64,000 bases of DNA from Sphingomonas sp. PsM26 (GCA_030433805.1 JARUXA010000002.1:124001-188000), one strand, 5' to 3'; shown: positions 27,869-36,952, counted from the first letter of the stretch. The notes: generated by a model from the letters alone, not told the origin. Numbers and translations are program-made.

Positions 27869-27903
27869 CGGATCGGCGCTGTCCAGCGCACCGACCCGAT
27901 CCG
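27869..27903. terminator. Nested inverted repeat between rpoH and mtgA
   Basis: An outer CGGATCGG/CCGATCCG stem encloses CGCT/AGCG around a GTCC loop, with an asymmetric internal loop. It lies 18 bases beyond the rpoH stop and may terminate or attenuate rpoH transcripts. No U-tract follows. Confidence 0.4.
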
Positions 27904-27920
27904 GACATACCAACAGTCGA

Positions 27921-28826
27921 TCAGGCGGCGACGAGCATCCGCTTGTCGCCGGCGATCCGCATCATCGCCTTCTGCAGCTTCTCGAACGCACGCACCTCGA
28001 TCTGACGAACGCGCTCGCGCGATACGCCGTAAACCTGGCTGAGTTCCTCGAGCGTTTTGGGTTCGTCCGTCAGGCGACGCTCGGTCAGGATGAACTTCTC
28101 ACGTTCGTTGAGGTCATCCATCGCTGCCGTCAGCATGTCATGCCGCACGTCCGCTTCCTGGGCTTCCGCGACGACGGTGTCCTGCAAGGGCGAATCATCC
28201 TGCAGCCAATCCTGCCACTGACCCTCGCCGTCTTCGCGCATCGGCACGTTGAGCGAGGTGTCGCCGCCCATCGCCATGCGACGGTTCATGCTCGTGACTT
28301 CAGCCTCGGTCACGCCGAGATCCTTGGCGATCTTGGCCAGATGCTCCGGGGACAGATCGCCATCCTCGAACGCGTCGAGCTTGGACTTCATCCGGCGCAG
28401 ATTGAAGAACAGCTTCTTCTGCGCGGCGGTGGTGCCCATCTTGACGAGGCTCCACGAGCGCAGGATGAATTCCTGGATCGAGGCGCGGATCCACCACATC
28501 GCATAGGTCGCGAGGCGGAAGCCGCGATCCGCCTCGAACTTCTTGACGCCCTGCATCAGGCCGATGTTGCCTTCCGAAATCAGTTCGCTGACCGGCAGGC
28601 CATAGCCACGATAACCCATGGCGATCTTCGCCACGAGCCGCAGGTGCGAAGTGACCAGCTGCGCGGCGGCATCGGTATCGCCATGCTCCTCGAAGCGTTT
28701 GGCAAGCATATACTCCTGCTCGGGCGCGAGGATCGGGAATTTCTTGATCTCGGACAGATAGCGGTTGAGGCTCGCCTCGCCGCCGAGGGCGGGGATCGTC
28801 GCGGGGACGTTACTGCGGGCTGCCAT
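27921..28826 (-). CDS. rpoH: RNA polymerase sigma-32 factor RpoH
   Basis: This 301-residue group-3 sigma factor has region 2 (LVAKIAMGYRGYGLP, then EGNIGLMQGVKKFE and RLATYAMWWIRASIQEFIL), the RpoH box QKKLFFNLRR, and region 4 with the helix-turn-helix GVSRERVRQIEVRAFEKL. The RpoH box is specific to heat-shock sigma factors. A strong AAGGAGG lies upstream of ATG 28826. It is downstream of rluD with a 54-base gap. Confidence 0.96.
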   Translation of the reverse strand: MAARSNVPATIPALGGEASLNRYLSEIKKFPILAPEQEYMLAKRFEEHGDTDAAAQLVTSHLRLVAKIAMGYRGYGLPVSELISEGNIGLMQGVKKFEADRGFRLATYAMWWIRASIQEFILRSWSLVKMGTTAAQKKLFFNLRRMKSKLDAFEDGDLSPEHLAKIAKDLGVTEAEVTSMNRRMAMGGDTSLNVPMREDGEGQWQDWLQDDSPLQDTVVAEAQEADVRHDMLTAAMDDLNEREKFILTERRLTDEPKTLEELSQVYGVSRERVRQIEVRAFEKLQKAMMRIAGDKRMLVAA

Positions 28827-28880
28827 GGTCGTATCCTCCTTGTCACAGGCCGGTCGCGCGCAAGGCGCAGCGGCCGAAAC

Positions 28881-29828
28881 CTATACTAGCAATGTATCGA
28901 ACAGTTCCTGCATGTCGGCAGGCATTTCGCTATCGAACGCCAAAGCGTTACTTTTGATCGGATGAATGAACCCCAAACGGGCAGCGTGCAACGCCTGTCG
29001 ATGGAAACCCAAGGTTTCCAGATCGCGTTTGTGAGCTTGCTTTGTTCTACCGTAAACCGGGTCACCTAGCAAGGGATGGCCAAGCGACGCCATATGGACG
29101 CGAACCTGATGCGTCCGGCCCGTCTCCAGCCGGCACTCGACCAGTGCGGCTTCCCGCAATCGTTCGATGGTGGAATAATGCGTTACCGCGCGCTTGCCGC
29201 CCTGCACGATGGCGATCTTCTTGCGGTTTTGCGGACTGCGCGCAAGCGGCGCATCGACCGATCCGGCAGGCGGCGCAGGGCGCCCGGACACGATCGCCTT
29301 GTAGCGCCGATCGATCGAATGTGCGGCAAACTGCTTGGCGAGCCCGACATGCGCGCGATCGGTCTTCGCCGCGACCATCAGGCCCGACGTGTCCTTGTCG
29401 ATCCGGTGGACGATCCCCGGTCGGGCGACGCCGCCGATACCGGACAGACTGCCGCCGCAATGATGGAGCAGCGCGTTGACGAGCGTCCCGTCGAGATTGC
29501 CTGCCGCGGGATGGACGACCAGTCCGGCCTGTTTGTCGATGACGATCAGATGCTCGTCTTCATACACCACGGTCAGCGCGATATCCTGCGCTTCGTTGTG
29601 CGCAGGCGTGGGATCGGGAACCACGACGCGGTACAATCCGCCCGGTACTGCCTTGCTCGAAGGGTCGCGGCGCAGCGTCCCCGTTTCGTCGGTCACCTGC
29701 CCACTGGAGATAAGCGCCTTGAGCCGTTCGCGCGAGATCGTCGGCAGGGCATCCGCCAGCGCACGATCCAGCCGCAGCCCGGCTTCGTCGGCAGTACGCG
29801 CTTCAATGGTGGAAACCCCCCGGTCCAT
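28881..29828 (-). CDS. rluD: 23S rRNA pseudouridine synthase RluD family
   Basis: This 315-residue protein has an N-terminal S4 RNA-binding domain (LRLDRALADALPTISRERLKALI), a synthase domain with KQAGLVVHPA, catalytic Asp in RPGIVHRIDKDTSGLM, and RTHQVRVHMAS. The LGDPVYG and ALHAARLGF blocks are typical of the RluD/RluC group that modifies 23S rRNA. The frame is open to 30746, but the protein sense begins at MDRGVSTIEA. It is divergent from the JAMM peptidase gene by 16 bases. Confidence 0.93.
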   Translation of the reverse strand: MDRGVSTIEARTADEAGLRLDRALADALPTISRERLKALISSGQVTDETGTLRRDPSSKAVPGGLYRVVVPDPTPAHNEAQDIALTVVYEDEHLIVIDKQAGLVVHPAAGNLDGTLVNALLHHCGGSLSGIGGVARPGIVHRIDKDTSGLMVAAKTDRAHVGLAKQFAAHSIDRRYKAIVSGRPAPPAGSVDAPLARSPQNRKKIAIVQGGKRAVTHYSTIERLREAALVECRLETGRTHQVRVHMASLGHPLLGDPVYGRTKQAHKRDLETLGFHRQALHAARLGFIHPIKSNALAFDSEMPADMQELFDTLLV

Positions 29829-29844
29829 AGGATAGAATCTGGGA

Positions 29845-30252
29845 ATGGCGTTGGAAATTTCAAGCGCGTTGCGGAAGAGATTGTGCGACGCGGCAAAATC
29901 CACCCCGGATGTCGAGGTGTGCGGTCTGGTCTTGGGGACGCCGGACCGGATCACGGACCTTGCCGCCTGCGCCAATGTCGCTGCCGATCCACGACGTACC
30001 TTCGAAGTCGATCCTGCGGCATTGTTCGCTGCGTTGCGGGCCGAACGCGGGGGAGGGGCGCCGTTGCTCGGATATTGGCACTCCCATCCCAGCGGTGACG
30101 TTCGACCGTCGGCAACCGATGCCGCCCGCGCCGCGGCGGATGGCAAGGTATGGCTGATCGTCGCTGGCGATCTGGTCGGAGGGTGGCGTGCCGTCCCGGC
30201 AGGGGAAGGCACCACGACTTTTGAACCGGTAGCGCTGACGGTGATGGGATGA
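29845..30252 (+). CDS. JAMM/MPN+ metallopeptidase (M67 family)
   Basis: This 135-residue protein has a complete JAMM zinc motif: Glu24 in VEVCGLVLG and HSHPSGDVRPSATD (His79, His81, Ser89, Asp92), so it should be catalytically active. The family includes deubiquitinases and bacterial proteases that remove ubiquitin-like or sulfur-carrier extensions, but no ThiS/MoaD-like protein is adjacent, so the substrate is unknown. It overlaps the next gene by ATGA. Confidence 0.85.
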   Translation: MALEISSALRKRLCDAAKSTPDVEVCGLVLGTPDRITDLAACANVAADPRRTFEVDPAALFAALRAERGGGAPLLGYWHSHPSGDVRPSATDAARAAADGKVWLIVAGDLVGGWRAVPAGEGTTTFEPVALTVMG

Positions 30253-30938
30253 CCCAGGCTCTGCCGTTGGGCATGATGGTTGCCATAGCCGTTTCGGCTG
30301 CTCCGGTCGCATCCAGTAGGGAGGAGCCGTCCACCGGCAGTCCACGCGGTGCGGGGTTCGACTGCGCGCGCGCAACAACGCGGGCAGAACGACTGATCTG
30401 CGGCAACGATGATCTGGCGAGACAGGATCGGTACCTGAATACGGTGTACGCCGGCGCCATCCGATCTGCGCCCCCGACCATGCGGGCGGCAGTGATCCGT
30501 ACCCAGCGCGCCTGGTTGGTGCAGCGTGACGCCTGTGCCGACAGGGCGTGCGTGACGGCGTCGTACGACGATCGGACGACCGCCTTGTGGAGAGAACGCG
30601 AACGGATTGATCGGTATCTGCGTCGGCGCGTTTCGCGGGTCGGACAATGCGAAGTGACGACGATCGCGCAGATTGGACCGCGGCTCGGGGCGAGCGGGCC
30701 ACCAGATCAGACCGGAACCAGCATCACGTTTGCCAACGGGGTTCACCAGGTATCGTACGACCTAGAGAGGCCGATTGCACGATCGCGTCTCAGGGACCGC
30801 GCCCAAGTATGCCTTGTGTCCATTCCCCGGCATTGCCCGCCCGGCGATGACCGTGGCCGCCAGTATGCGGTACGAAACCTTCGGACTGGCGAGCAATGGC
30901 AACTGTTCGACTCACAGCATCTGTGCGGCGGTGCTTGA
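30249..30938 (+). CDS. LprI/DUF1311 family secreted protein
   Basis: This 229-residue protein has a short hydrophobic leader (LPLGMMVAIAVSAAPVAS) and an LprI-type cysteine-bearing helical repeat: FDCARATTRAERLICGNDDL, RYLNTVYAGA, DACADRACV. LprI in Mycobacterium inhibits lysozyme, and several DUF1311 proteins bind enzymes in the envelope. A C-terminal extension (about 130-229) has three more cysteines (GQCEV, QVCLV, RHCPP) plus a last pair near HLCGGA. It overlaps the JAMM peptidase gene by four bases. Confidence 0.75.
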   Translation: MTQALPLGMMVAIAVSAAPVASSREEPSTGSPRGAGFDCARATTRAERLICGNDDLARQDRYLNTVYAGAIRSAPPTMRAAVIRTQRAWLVQRDACADRACVTASYDDRTTALWRERERIDRYLRRRVSRVGQCEVTTIAQIGPRLGASGPPDQTGTSITFANGVHQVSYDLERPIARSRLRDRAQVCLVSIPRHCPPGDDRGRQYAVRNLRTGEQWQLFDSQHLCGGA

Positions 30939-31039
30939 GGGGGCGACATTGCCGCGGGATCGGGTTAAGTCGCCGCCGACGTGCTGCTTGCGGCACGTTG
31001 CGTGCTGCGCCAAAGATTGCGCAAAGTGGAGCCCAAGCG

Positions 31040-31684
31040 TTGACCATTAGCCCGACCGATTTCGCCAGCCTGCTGTGCTCGCGCCTGTGCCATGATCTGC
31101 TCAGTCCCGTAGGTGCACTGAACAACGGGCTGGAATTGCTCGCTGACGAACATGACCCCGAAATGCGCGCGCGGTGCCTGGAACTGCTGGCGGACAGCGC
31201 GAAAGCATCGGCGAACAAGCTGAAGTTCTTCCGCCTCGCGTTCGGGGCCGCAGGCGGTTTCGGCGAGTCGGTCGATTCGCGCGAGGCGCGTGCGGCGATC
31301 GAGGGGCTGTTCGGCGACGGGCACAAGGTAAAGCTCGGCTGGCTGGTCGAGGATGCGACCCTGCCCAAGCCGGCGATCAAGGTGCTGCTCAACCTGGCGC
31401 TGATTGCAGGTGACGCGCTGGTACGGGGCGGACAGCTCGATGTGGGCGCGGAAAGCACCGACGGGCAGGTCGAGATCGTCGTACGCGCGGCGGGCCTGCG
31501 GATCGTGCTCGACGCGGAAATGCGGGCTGCTCTGACGGGCACGAGCGGCGACGCGACGCTCACGCCCCGCGCGGCGGCGGCGCATCTGGTCCATGCGCTC
31601 GTCGCAGAGGGCGGGGGCACCGTGCAGATCTCGCCGCCGGATGATGCGATCCTTGTGTTCGGCGTTGCTTTCAAGGCGGCTTAA
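31040..31684 (+). CDS. chpT: Histidine phosphotransferase ChpT
   Basis: This 214-residue protein resembles a degenerate histidine kinase: DHp-like helical hairpin with phospho-His18 in SRLCHDLLSPVGALNNGLEL, then a CA-like domain without ATP-binding boxes. ChpT receives phosphate from CckA and passes it to CtrA and CpdR. The start is TTG at 31040, with GTGGAG eight bases upstream; the longer open frame from 30896 overlaps the LprI gene. It is 56 bases upstream of cheA. Confidence 0.85.
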   Translation: MTISPTDFASLLCSRLCHDLLSPVGALNNGLELLADEHDPEMRARCLELLADSAKASANKLKFFRLAFGAAGGFGESVDSREARAAIEGLFGDGHKVKLGWLVEDATLPKPAIKVLLNLALIAGDALVRGGQLDVGAESTDGQVEIVVRAAGLRIVLDAEMRAALTGTSGDATLTPRAAAAHLVHALVAEGGGTVQISPPDDAILVFGVAFKAA

Positions 31685-31698
31685 ACCGCGCCTTAACC
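31681..31698 (+). promoter_or_regulatory. Possible CtrA-like site before cheA
   Basis: Two TTAA tetramers (31681-31684 and 31693-31696) are eight bases apart, and the second reads TTAACCAA, close to the CtrA half-site TTAACCAT. The canonical full site has a seven-base spacer, so this is weak. Confidence 0.25.
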
Positions 31699-31740
31699 AA
31701 TGGGACGCCATGCAGGCCCGTGCCGTAACGGTGGGGACCT

Positions 31741-34032
31741 ATGGACGATCTGTTACAGGAATTTATTGCTGAGACCCGCGAGACGCTCGAGGCGCTGTCG
31801 GGCGAGATCGTCGCGTGGGAATCCGCCCCCGCCGACCGCGAGCGGCTCGATGCGATCTTTCGCTTCGTCCATACCGTAAAGGGGAGCTGCGGCTTTCTCG
31901 ATCTGCCGCGCCTCGCGCGGTTGAGCCATGCCGCGGAAGACGTGTTGGCGGCGGTCCGTTCGGGTGAACGGACACCCGACACGCGGCTGGTCAACGCCGT
32001 CCTCGCGATCGTCGACCGTGTCGGCGAGATCGTCGAGGCGATCGATGCCGGCCATGCGCTCGACGATACCGGCGAGGATCTGCTGATCGCCGCACTCGAC
32101 ACCGGTTCAGAGGCGATCGTCACCAGCGCCGCACCAATATTGCGTGCACCCACCCGCAGCGTGCGCCTGAACGTCGATCTGCTCGACCGGATGATGAGCG
32201 GCATGTCCGACATGGTGCTCGCACGGAACGAACTGGCGCGACGGATGCGCGACGAAGGGGTCGATCCGACGATCGAGGCTGCGCTTGAGCGTCTGTCGCT
32301 GACTGTCGCCGAAATGCGCGATACCGTCACGCGGACGCGGATGCAGAAGATCGAGGCGCTGTTCTCGGCGCTGCCGCGGATGGTCCGCGATACCGCGGCG
32401 GAGCTCGGCAAGACGGTTGCGCTGCACATTGAGGGTAGCGACGTCGAGCTCGATCGCGAGATGATCGAGATGATGCGCGACCCGCTGGTCCACCTCATCC
32501 GCAACTCCATCGATCACGGCCTCGAGGGGCCGACCGACCGCCGCCGCGCGGGCAAGCGCGAGGCCGGATGGCTGAGCGTCGCCGCGCGTCAGTCGGGCAA
32601 CCAGATCGTGATCGAGATCGCGGACGACGGGCGCGGGATCGACACTGCCCGGCTGTGCGAGAAAGTTGTCGCTGCAGGGTTGCGAACCGAGAGCGCGTTG
32701 CGCGCGATGAGCGAGCAGGCTCGGCTTGAACTGGTGTTCGAACCCGGTCTTTCGACCAAGGACGTGGTCACCGGAATCTCGGGGCGGGGCGTCGGAATGG
32801 ACGTGGTCCGTGCCAACGTCGAGCAGATCGGTGGTCGCATCGAACTGGCCAATACACCCGGCAAGGGCCTGCGGATTTCAATCCATGTCCCGCTCACCCT
32901 GTCGATCATGTCGACGATCGGTGTCGGGGTGCGCGATCAGCGCTTTGCGATCTCGCGCCAGACGATCGAGGAGATCGTGCGGGTGGGGGCGGAGTCGATC
33001 CGGATCGACCGGCTTGGCGATACGCTGATGGCAACCGTGCGCGATCGTCGGATGCCAATGGTCGATCTCGGCAACCTGCTCGGATTCGGTCAGCGCGATC
33101 CCGCGATGCTGGTGATCGTCGGCGTCTCCGGCGGGTCCTATGCGCTCGCCGTCGACACGGTGCTCGATCACGAGGAACTGGTGATCAAGCCCGCCGCACC
33201 GGCGGTGATGGCGACCAACATCTACGCAGGGCAGACGTTGCCCGACAGCGGCTTGCCAATGCTGATGCTCGATTGCGCAGGGATCGCCCAGCTTGCCGGA
33301 CTGGTCTTCACGCGCGAGATCGTCACCGAAGACGACGCTGCTGCGGCCACGCCCGGGGTACAGGCGCTGCTGTTCGACGACCTCGACGGCGTCCGCCGGA
33401 TCGTCCCGCTGTCGGTGATCGACCGTGTCGAGCCAGTCCCTGCCAGCGCGATACGCCATGCCGCGGGGCGGCTGCGCCTGTCGGTCGATGGCGCGATCAT
33501 CCCGCTCGTTGCGCTCGGCATGTGGGAGGGCAAGACGAGCGTATCGGTCCTGCGCTTGCGCGACGGATCGGTCGAACTGGGATATGCGATCGACGAAGCG
33601 CTCGACATCGTCGAACTGCCCGATACGCTCGTTCCTGCGCACGATAGCGGCCCGATCGCGGGTGTGGTCGCAATCAATGGTGCGCAGATCGAAGTGATCG
33701 ACCTGCATTGGCTGTTCTCGACCCATGCCGATCCGAACGCCGCGGCGGACGCACCCCTGTGCCTGCTGGAAGGGGCCGATTCGGCGTGGCTGACGACGTT
33801 CCTCCGCCCCGTGCTGGAGGCGGCCGGTTACCGCGTGACCACGACGCTGCGGCCAGGCGAGACGGCTGGCGTCATCGTGACGATGGACGGCGAGGACGCG
33901 CCGTCATCGCGCGCCGCGCCGGTCGTCCGCCTGCGGCGCGATGTCGACAGCGACGGGATCGACGGCAGCATCTTCCGATACGACCGCCCGGGCCTGCTCG
34001 CGGCCCTCGCCAAGACGGCAGGAGGCCGCTGA
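31741..34032 (+). CDS. cheA: Chemotaxis histidine kinase CheA with degenerate C-terminal receiver
   Basis: This 763-residue protein has an HPt domain with His44 in FVHTVKGSCGF, a dimerisation helix pair (about 145-200), HATPase boxes (LIRNSIDHGLE, IADDGRGID, GRGVGMDVV), and two CheW-like SH3 regions (about 385-520 and 540-660). It has no recognisable CheY-binding P2 domain. The last 100 residues look like a receiver (CLLEGADSAWLTTFLRPVLEAAGY) but lack the acidic pair and the conserved lysine, so it is probably degenerate. The next gene starts with a TGATG overlap. Confidence 0.92.
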   Translation: MDDLLQEFIAETRETLEALSGEIVAWESAPADRERLDAIFRFVHTVKGSCGFLDLPRLARLSHAAEDVLAAVRSGERTPDTRLVNAVLAIVDRVGEIVEAIDAGHALDDTGEDLLIAALDTGSEAIVTSAAPILRAPTRSVRLNVDLLDRMMSGMSDMVLARNELARRMRDEGVDPTIEAALERLSLTVAEMRDTVTRTRMQKIEALFSALPRMVRDTAAELGKTVALHIEGSDVELDREMIEMMRDPLVHLIRNSIDHGLEGPTDRRRAGKREAGWLSVAARQSGNQIVIEIADDGRGIDTARLCEKVVAAGLRTESALRAMSEQARLELVFEPGLSTKDVVTGISGRGVGMDVVRANVEQIGGRIELANTPGKGLRISIHVPLTLSIMSTIGVGVRDQRFAISRQTIEEIVRVGAESIRIDRLGDTLMATVRDRRMPMVDLGNLLGFGQRDPAMLVIVGVSGGSYALAVDTVLDHEELVIKPAAPAVMATNIYAGQTLPDSGLPMLMLDCAGIAQLAGLVFTREIVTEDDAAAATPGVQALLFDDLDGVRRIVPLSVIDRVEPVPASAIRHAAGRLRLSVDGAIIPLVALGMWEGKTSVSVLRLRDGSVELGYAIDEALDIVELPDTLVPAHDSGPIAGVVAINGAQIEVIDLHWLFSTHADPNAAADAPLCLLEGADSAWLTTFLRPVLEAAGYRVTTTLRPGETAGVIVTMDGEDAPSSRAAPVVRLRRDVDSDGIDGSIFRYDRPGLLAALAKTAGGR

Positions 34033-34457
34033 TGCCGTTGTTCCTGATCGCGCAAATCGCCGGTCGCACGGTTGCGATCGAATCGTCGCAGGTAGAGTCG
34101 GTCGTCGACATCGGGGCGATCATCCCCGTCCCGCGCAGCGAACGGCATGTTCGCGGACTCGCGGCATTGCGCAGCCGGGTGGTCACGGTGATCGAGACTC
34201 GCGTCGCGCTGGGACTGCCCGAAGGGGACGGGACCGCGATGCGCGCCGTCATCACCATCGTCGACGGACATCATTATGCGATGCTGGTCGATGCGCTCGA
34301 GGATGTCGCCGCTTTCGATCTCAGCCCCTTGTCTGCCGGTGTCGCGCTCGACAGCGGATGGTTGCGCGTCGGTCGGGGGATCATCGAGCGCGATGGCGAG
34401 CCGATCCTCGCGATCGAGTTGAACGCGCTGATCCCAAGTGTCGCCGCGGCGGCATGA
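34032..34457 (+). CDS. cheW: CheW coupling protein
   Basis: This 141-residue single CheW domain opens PLFLIAQIAGRTVAIESSQVESVV and has the GLAALRSRVVTVIE and LVDALEDV strands. It couples receptors to CheA. ATG 34032 overlaps the cheA stop. The longer open frame from 33708 is a shadow inside cheA. It lies 83 bases upstream of cheY. Confidence 0.9.
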   Translation: MPLFLIAQIAGRTVAIESSQVESVVDIGAIIPVPRSERHVRGLAALRSRVVTVIETRVALGLPEGDGTAMRAVITIVDGHHYAMLVDALEDVAAFDLSPLSAGVALDSGWLRVGRGIIERDGEPILAIELNALIPSVAAAA

Positions 34458-34540
34458 CGACGCCTTTCAACAGCCAGTATTAACGTGACGCTTACGCATT
34501 TCGGGCAAGCTCCGAACAAGCATTCCAATGGGAAGACTTC

Positions 34541-34906
34541 ATGAAGACCTGCCTCGTCGTCGATGATTCGAAAGTGATCCGCAAGGTCGCGCGCCATATT
34601 CTGGAGACCCTCAATTTCCAGGTCAGCGAGGCGGGCGATGGCCGTGAGGCGTTGACCGCATGCCTCTCATCCGCGCCCGACGTCATTCTGCTGGACTGGA
34701 ACATGCCGGTGATGAGCGGCATGGATTTCTTGCGCGCGCTCCGCGACAGCAACATTCCGTCGCGTCCCAAGGTCGTCTTCTGCACGACCGAGAACGGCAT
34801 GGCGCACATTCGCGCGGCGATCGAGGCTGGCGCGGACGAATATGTCATGAAGCCATTCGACCGCGAAACGCTGGAAAGCAAGTTGCAGATCGTCGGTATG
34901 GCCTGA
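34541..34906 (+). CDS. cheY: Response regulator CheY
   Basis: This 121-residue receiver has VVDDSKVIRK, phospho-acceptor Asp52 in VILLDWNMP, Thr83 after CTT, and Lys104 in VMKPFD. It has no output domain. Its position between cheW and cheB shows that it is the flagellar-switch or sink CheY of this cluster. GGAAG lies upstream of ATG 34541. Confidence 0.92.
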   Translation: MKTCLVVDDSKVIRKVARHILETLNFQVSEAGDGREALTACLSSAPDVILLDWNMPVMSGMDFLRALRDSNIPSRPKVVFCTTENGMAHIRAAIEAGADEYVMKPFDRETLESKLQIVGMA

Positions 34907-35027
34907 CGACGGCCGACCCGGGATGGCTTGTCCAGCGTATCCCGGTCAGGCCTCCGGTTCGTCCGTCCCATCGCCCCGCGCCCGCCACGGCGACGGTCCA
35001 TTTCCTTGCGCCCTTGCGAGTCCCAGC

Positions 35028-36092
35028 ATGTCCGAAGGTGATCCTTCTGCAAGCGTACTGATCGTCGACGACTCGGTCGTCGCGCGGGCCATGATCTCGC
35101 GCGCGATCGAGGCGGGGGGCGACTTTGTGGTCAAGGGTGCGGTGGCGAATGCCGGTGCAGCGTTGAGCTTCCTGCGCGAGACACAGGTCGATATCATCGT
35201 CCTCGACATCGAAATGCCCGGCGTAACCGGCCTGGTGGCACTGCCCAACCTGATCGTAGCGGGCAGGGGGGCGAAGGTCCTGATCGTATCGTCCGTGGCC
35301 AGTGACGGTGCGGCGGCAACGATCGAGGCGTTGGCCCAAGGTGCTGCCGATACGTTGGTGAAGCCTGACATCGGTAATTTTGCGGGCAAGTTCTCGATCG
35401 CGCTGGTTGACAAGCTACGGCGCCTGATCGCGCGCGATGAGCAACCGGCAGACGATCAACCGTCAGCCGCCGCCCCCCGCAAACCCCGCGTGGCAGCGCC
35501 GGCGGAAATCCCCGGCGGCTACGAGATTATCGCGATCGGCGCATCCACGGGCGGGATCCACGCGCTCAGCCAGGTGCTCACCGGGCTGCCGTCGGACTTT
35601 TCGGTACCGATCCTGGTGACGCAACATCTGCCCGCATCGTTCATGCCGTATTTTGCCGCACAGCTTGCGGCGATGGCGGGGCGACCGTGCGACGTCGCGA
35701 CCGATCACATGCGGATCAGGCCGGGCCGGATCATCGTCGCCCCCGGCGACGCACACATACGGGTCGTGCGGACGTCCGATGGCGGTGCGATCCGGCTGAA
35801 CGACGATCCCGCGCGGAGCAGTTGCATGCCGTCGGTCGATCCCATGTTCGACAGTATCGCCGAGGTGTACGGCACCCGCGCGCTGGGAATCGTGCTCAGC
35901 GGCATGGGCCGCGACGGATCCGAGGGCGCGCGTACGATCATCGCACGCGGCGGGAGCATTGTCGTGCAGGACCGGGAAAGCTCGGTCGTGTGGGGAATGC
36001 CCGGGTCGATCGCGACGTCGGGCCACGCCAGCGCGATCCTGTCTCCACAAGAAATCGGTCAATTCATCGTCCAGCATCGTCGTCGTGTGTGA
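35028..36092 (+). CDS. cheB: Chemotaxis methylesterase/glutamine deamidase CheB
   Basis: This 354-residue protein has an N-terminal receiver (VLIVDDSVV; Asp60 in IIVLDIEMPG), a Pro/Ala-rich linker (about 140-160) and the C-terminal esterase. The catalytic triad is Ser173 in IGASTGG, His200 in VTQHLPASF and Asp296 in GMGRDGS. It removes methyl groups from receptor glutamates. ATG 35028 starts the receiver; the frame is open from 34923. The cheR start overlaps its stop (TGATG). Confidence 0.93.
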   Translation: MSEGDPSASVLIVDDSVVARAMISRAIEAGGDFVVKGAVANAGAALSFLRETQVDIIVLDIEMPGVTGLVALPNLIVAGRGAKVLIVSSVASDGAAATIEALAQGAADTLVKPDIGNFAGKFSIALVDKLRRLIARDEQPADDQPSAAAPRKPRVAAPAEIPGGYEIIAIGASTGGIHALSQVLTGLPSDFSVPILVTQHLPASFMPYFAAQLAAMAGRPCDVATDHMRIRPGRIIVAPGDAHIRVVRTSDGGAIRLNDDPARSSCMPSVDPMFDSIAEVYGTRALGIVLSGMGRDGSEGARTIIARGGSIVVQDRESSVVWGMPGSIATSGHASAILSPQEIGQFIVQHRRRV

Positions 36093-36952
36093 TGATCAGC
36101 GTTGCAGAAAGTACCCCGACCCGAATGGCTGATGTGCAATCCCATAGCAAAAGCGTGATGGTCGCGCTGAACACTCTGCTCGAAACGCGGACCGGGCAGC
36201 AGCTTGCTGCCAATCGCGAATGGCGAATCGAAACCGCGCTCAAGCCGCTGCTTCGCGATCTCAAGCTCGCCACGCTCGACGATCTGGTCGATGCGGTGCG
36301 GCATTCGCCCGAGATCGCGGACCAGGCCGTCGATGCGTTGCTCAACCAGGAAAGCTCCTTCTTTCGCGATACCGCGGTGATCGAGCTCGTTGCCGAAGCC
36401 GTCGGAGTGCTTCGTGCCGAGCAGGGGCAGCGGCGTGTTCGGATCTGGTCGGCGGGTTGCTCGGTCGGGCAGGAGCCGCTGTCGCTCGCGATGCTGTTCG
36501 CGGAACAGGAAGCGCAGGGTGAGACGTTGCCGCCCGACATCGTCGCGACCGACGTTTCCGAATCCGCGCTCTGCCGCGCGCGGGTGGGGCGCTATTCGCA
36601 TTTCGAGATTCAGCGGGGCTTGCCGATTCGCCGGATGATGCGCTGGTTCGACCAGCAGGGCGAAGACTGGGTTGCGAAGCCCGAACTCGTGCGTCGGATC
36701 GCGTTCCGGCGGATCAACCTCGTCGGTGACCCGCTGCCTGCGGGGAAATTCGACGTCATCCTCTGCCGTAACGTCTTACTGTACCTTCCCCCCGAATTGC
36801 GCCGTCGCGTGCTCGACCGGTTCGCCACGGTGGTTCGGCCGGGTGGGCTGCTGGTGCTTGGCGCGGGTGAAACCGTGATCGGGCAAACCGAGGCATTCAG
36901 GCCAAGTCCCCGGTATCGTGGGCTCTATGAAGCAGTGCGTCCCGCCCTCTGA
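36092..36952 (+). CDS. cheR: Chemotaxis methyltransferase CheR
   Basis: This 286-residue protein has the N-terminal helical domain and the SAM-binding domain: NQESSFFRD, SAGCSVGQEPLSLAM (where most family members read GEEPYS), IVATDVSESALCRA, DVILCRNVLLYLP. It methylates receptor glutamates with SAM. It ends the cheAWYBR run; no methyl-accepting receptor gene is in the window. ATG 36125 is an alternative start. Confidence 0.92.
   Translation: MISVAESTPTRMADVQSHSKSVMVALNTLLETRTGQQLAANREWRIETALKPLLRDLKLATLDDLVDAVRHSPEIADQAVDALLNQESSFFRDTAVIELVAEAVGVLRAEQGQRRVRIWSAGCSVGQEPLSLAMLFAEQEAQGETLPPDIVATDVSESALCRARVGRYSHFEIQRGLPIRRMMRWFDQQGEDWVAKPELVRRIAFRRINLVGDPLPAGKFDVILCRNVLLYLPPELRRRVLDRFATVVRPGGLLVLGAGETVIGQTEAFRPSPRYRGLYEAVRPAL

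Noticed and set aside
28881..30746. A 621-codon open frame covering rluD plus upstream sequence on the minus strand
   Set aside because: Only the part from 29828 has pseudouridine-synthase sense; the rest overlaps the JAMM and LprI genes on the other strand and has random composition.
34470..34540. Full CtrA site between cheW and cheY
   Set aside because: A TTAACG occurs, but no second TTAA is found at the seven-base spacing.
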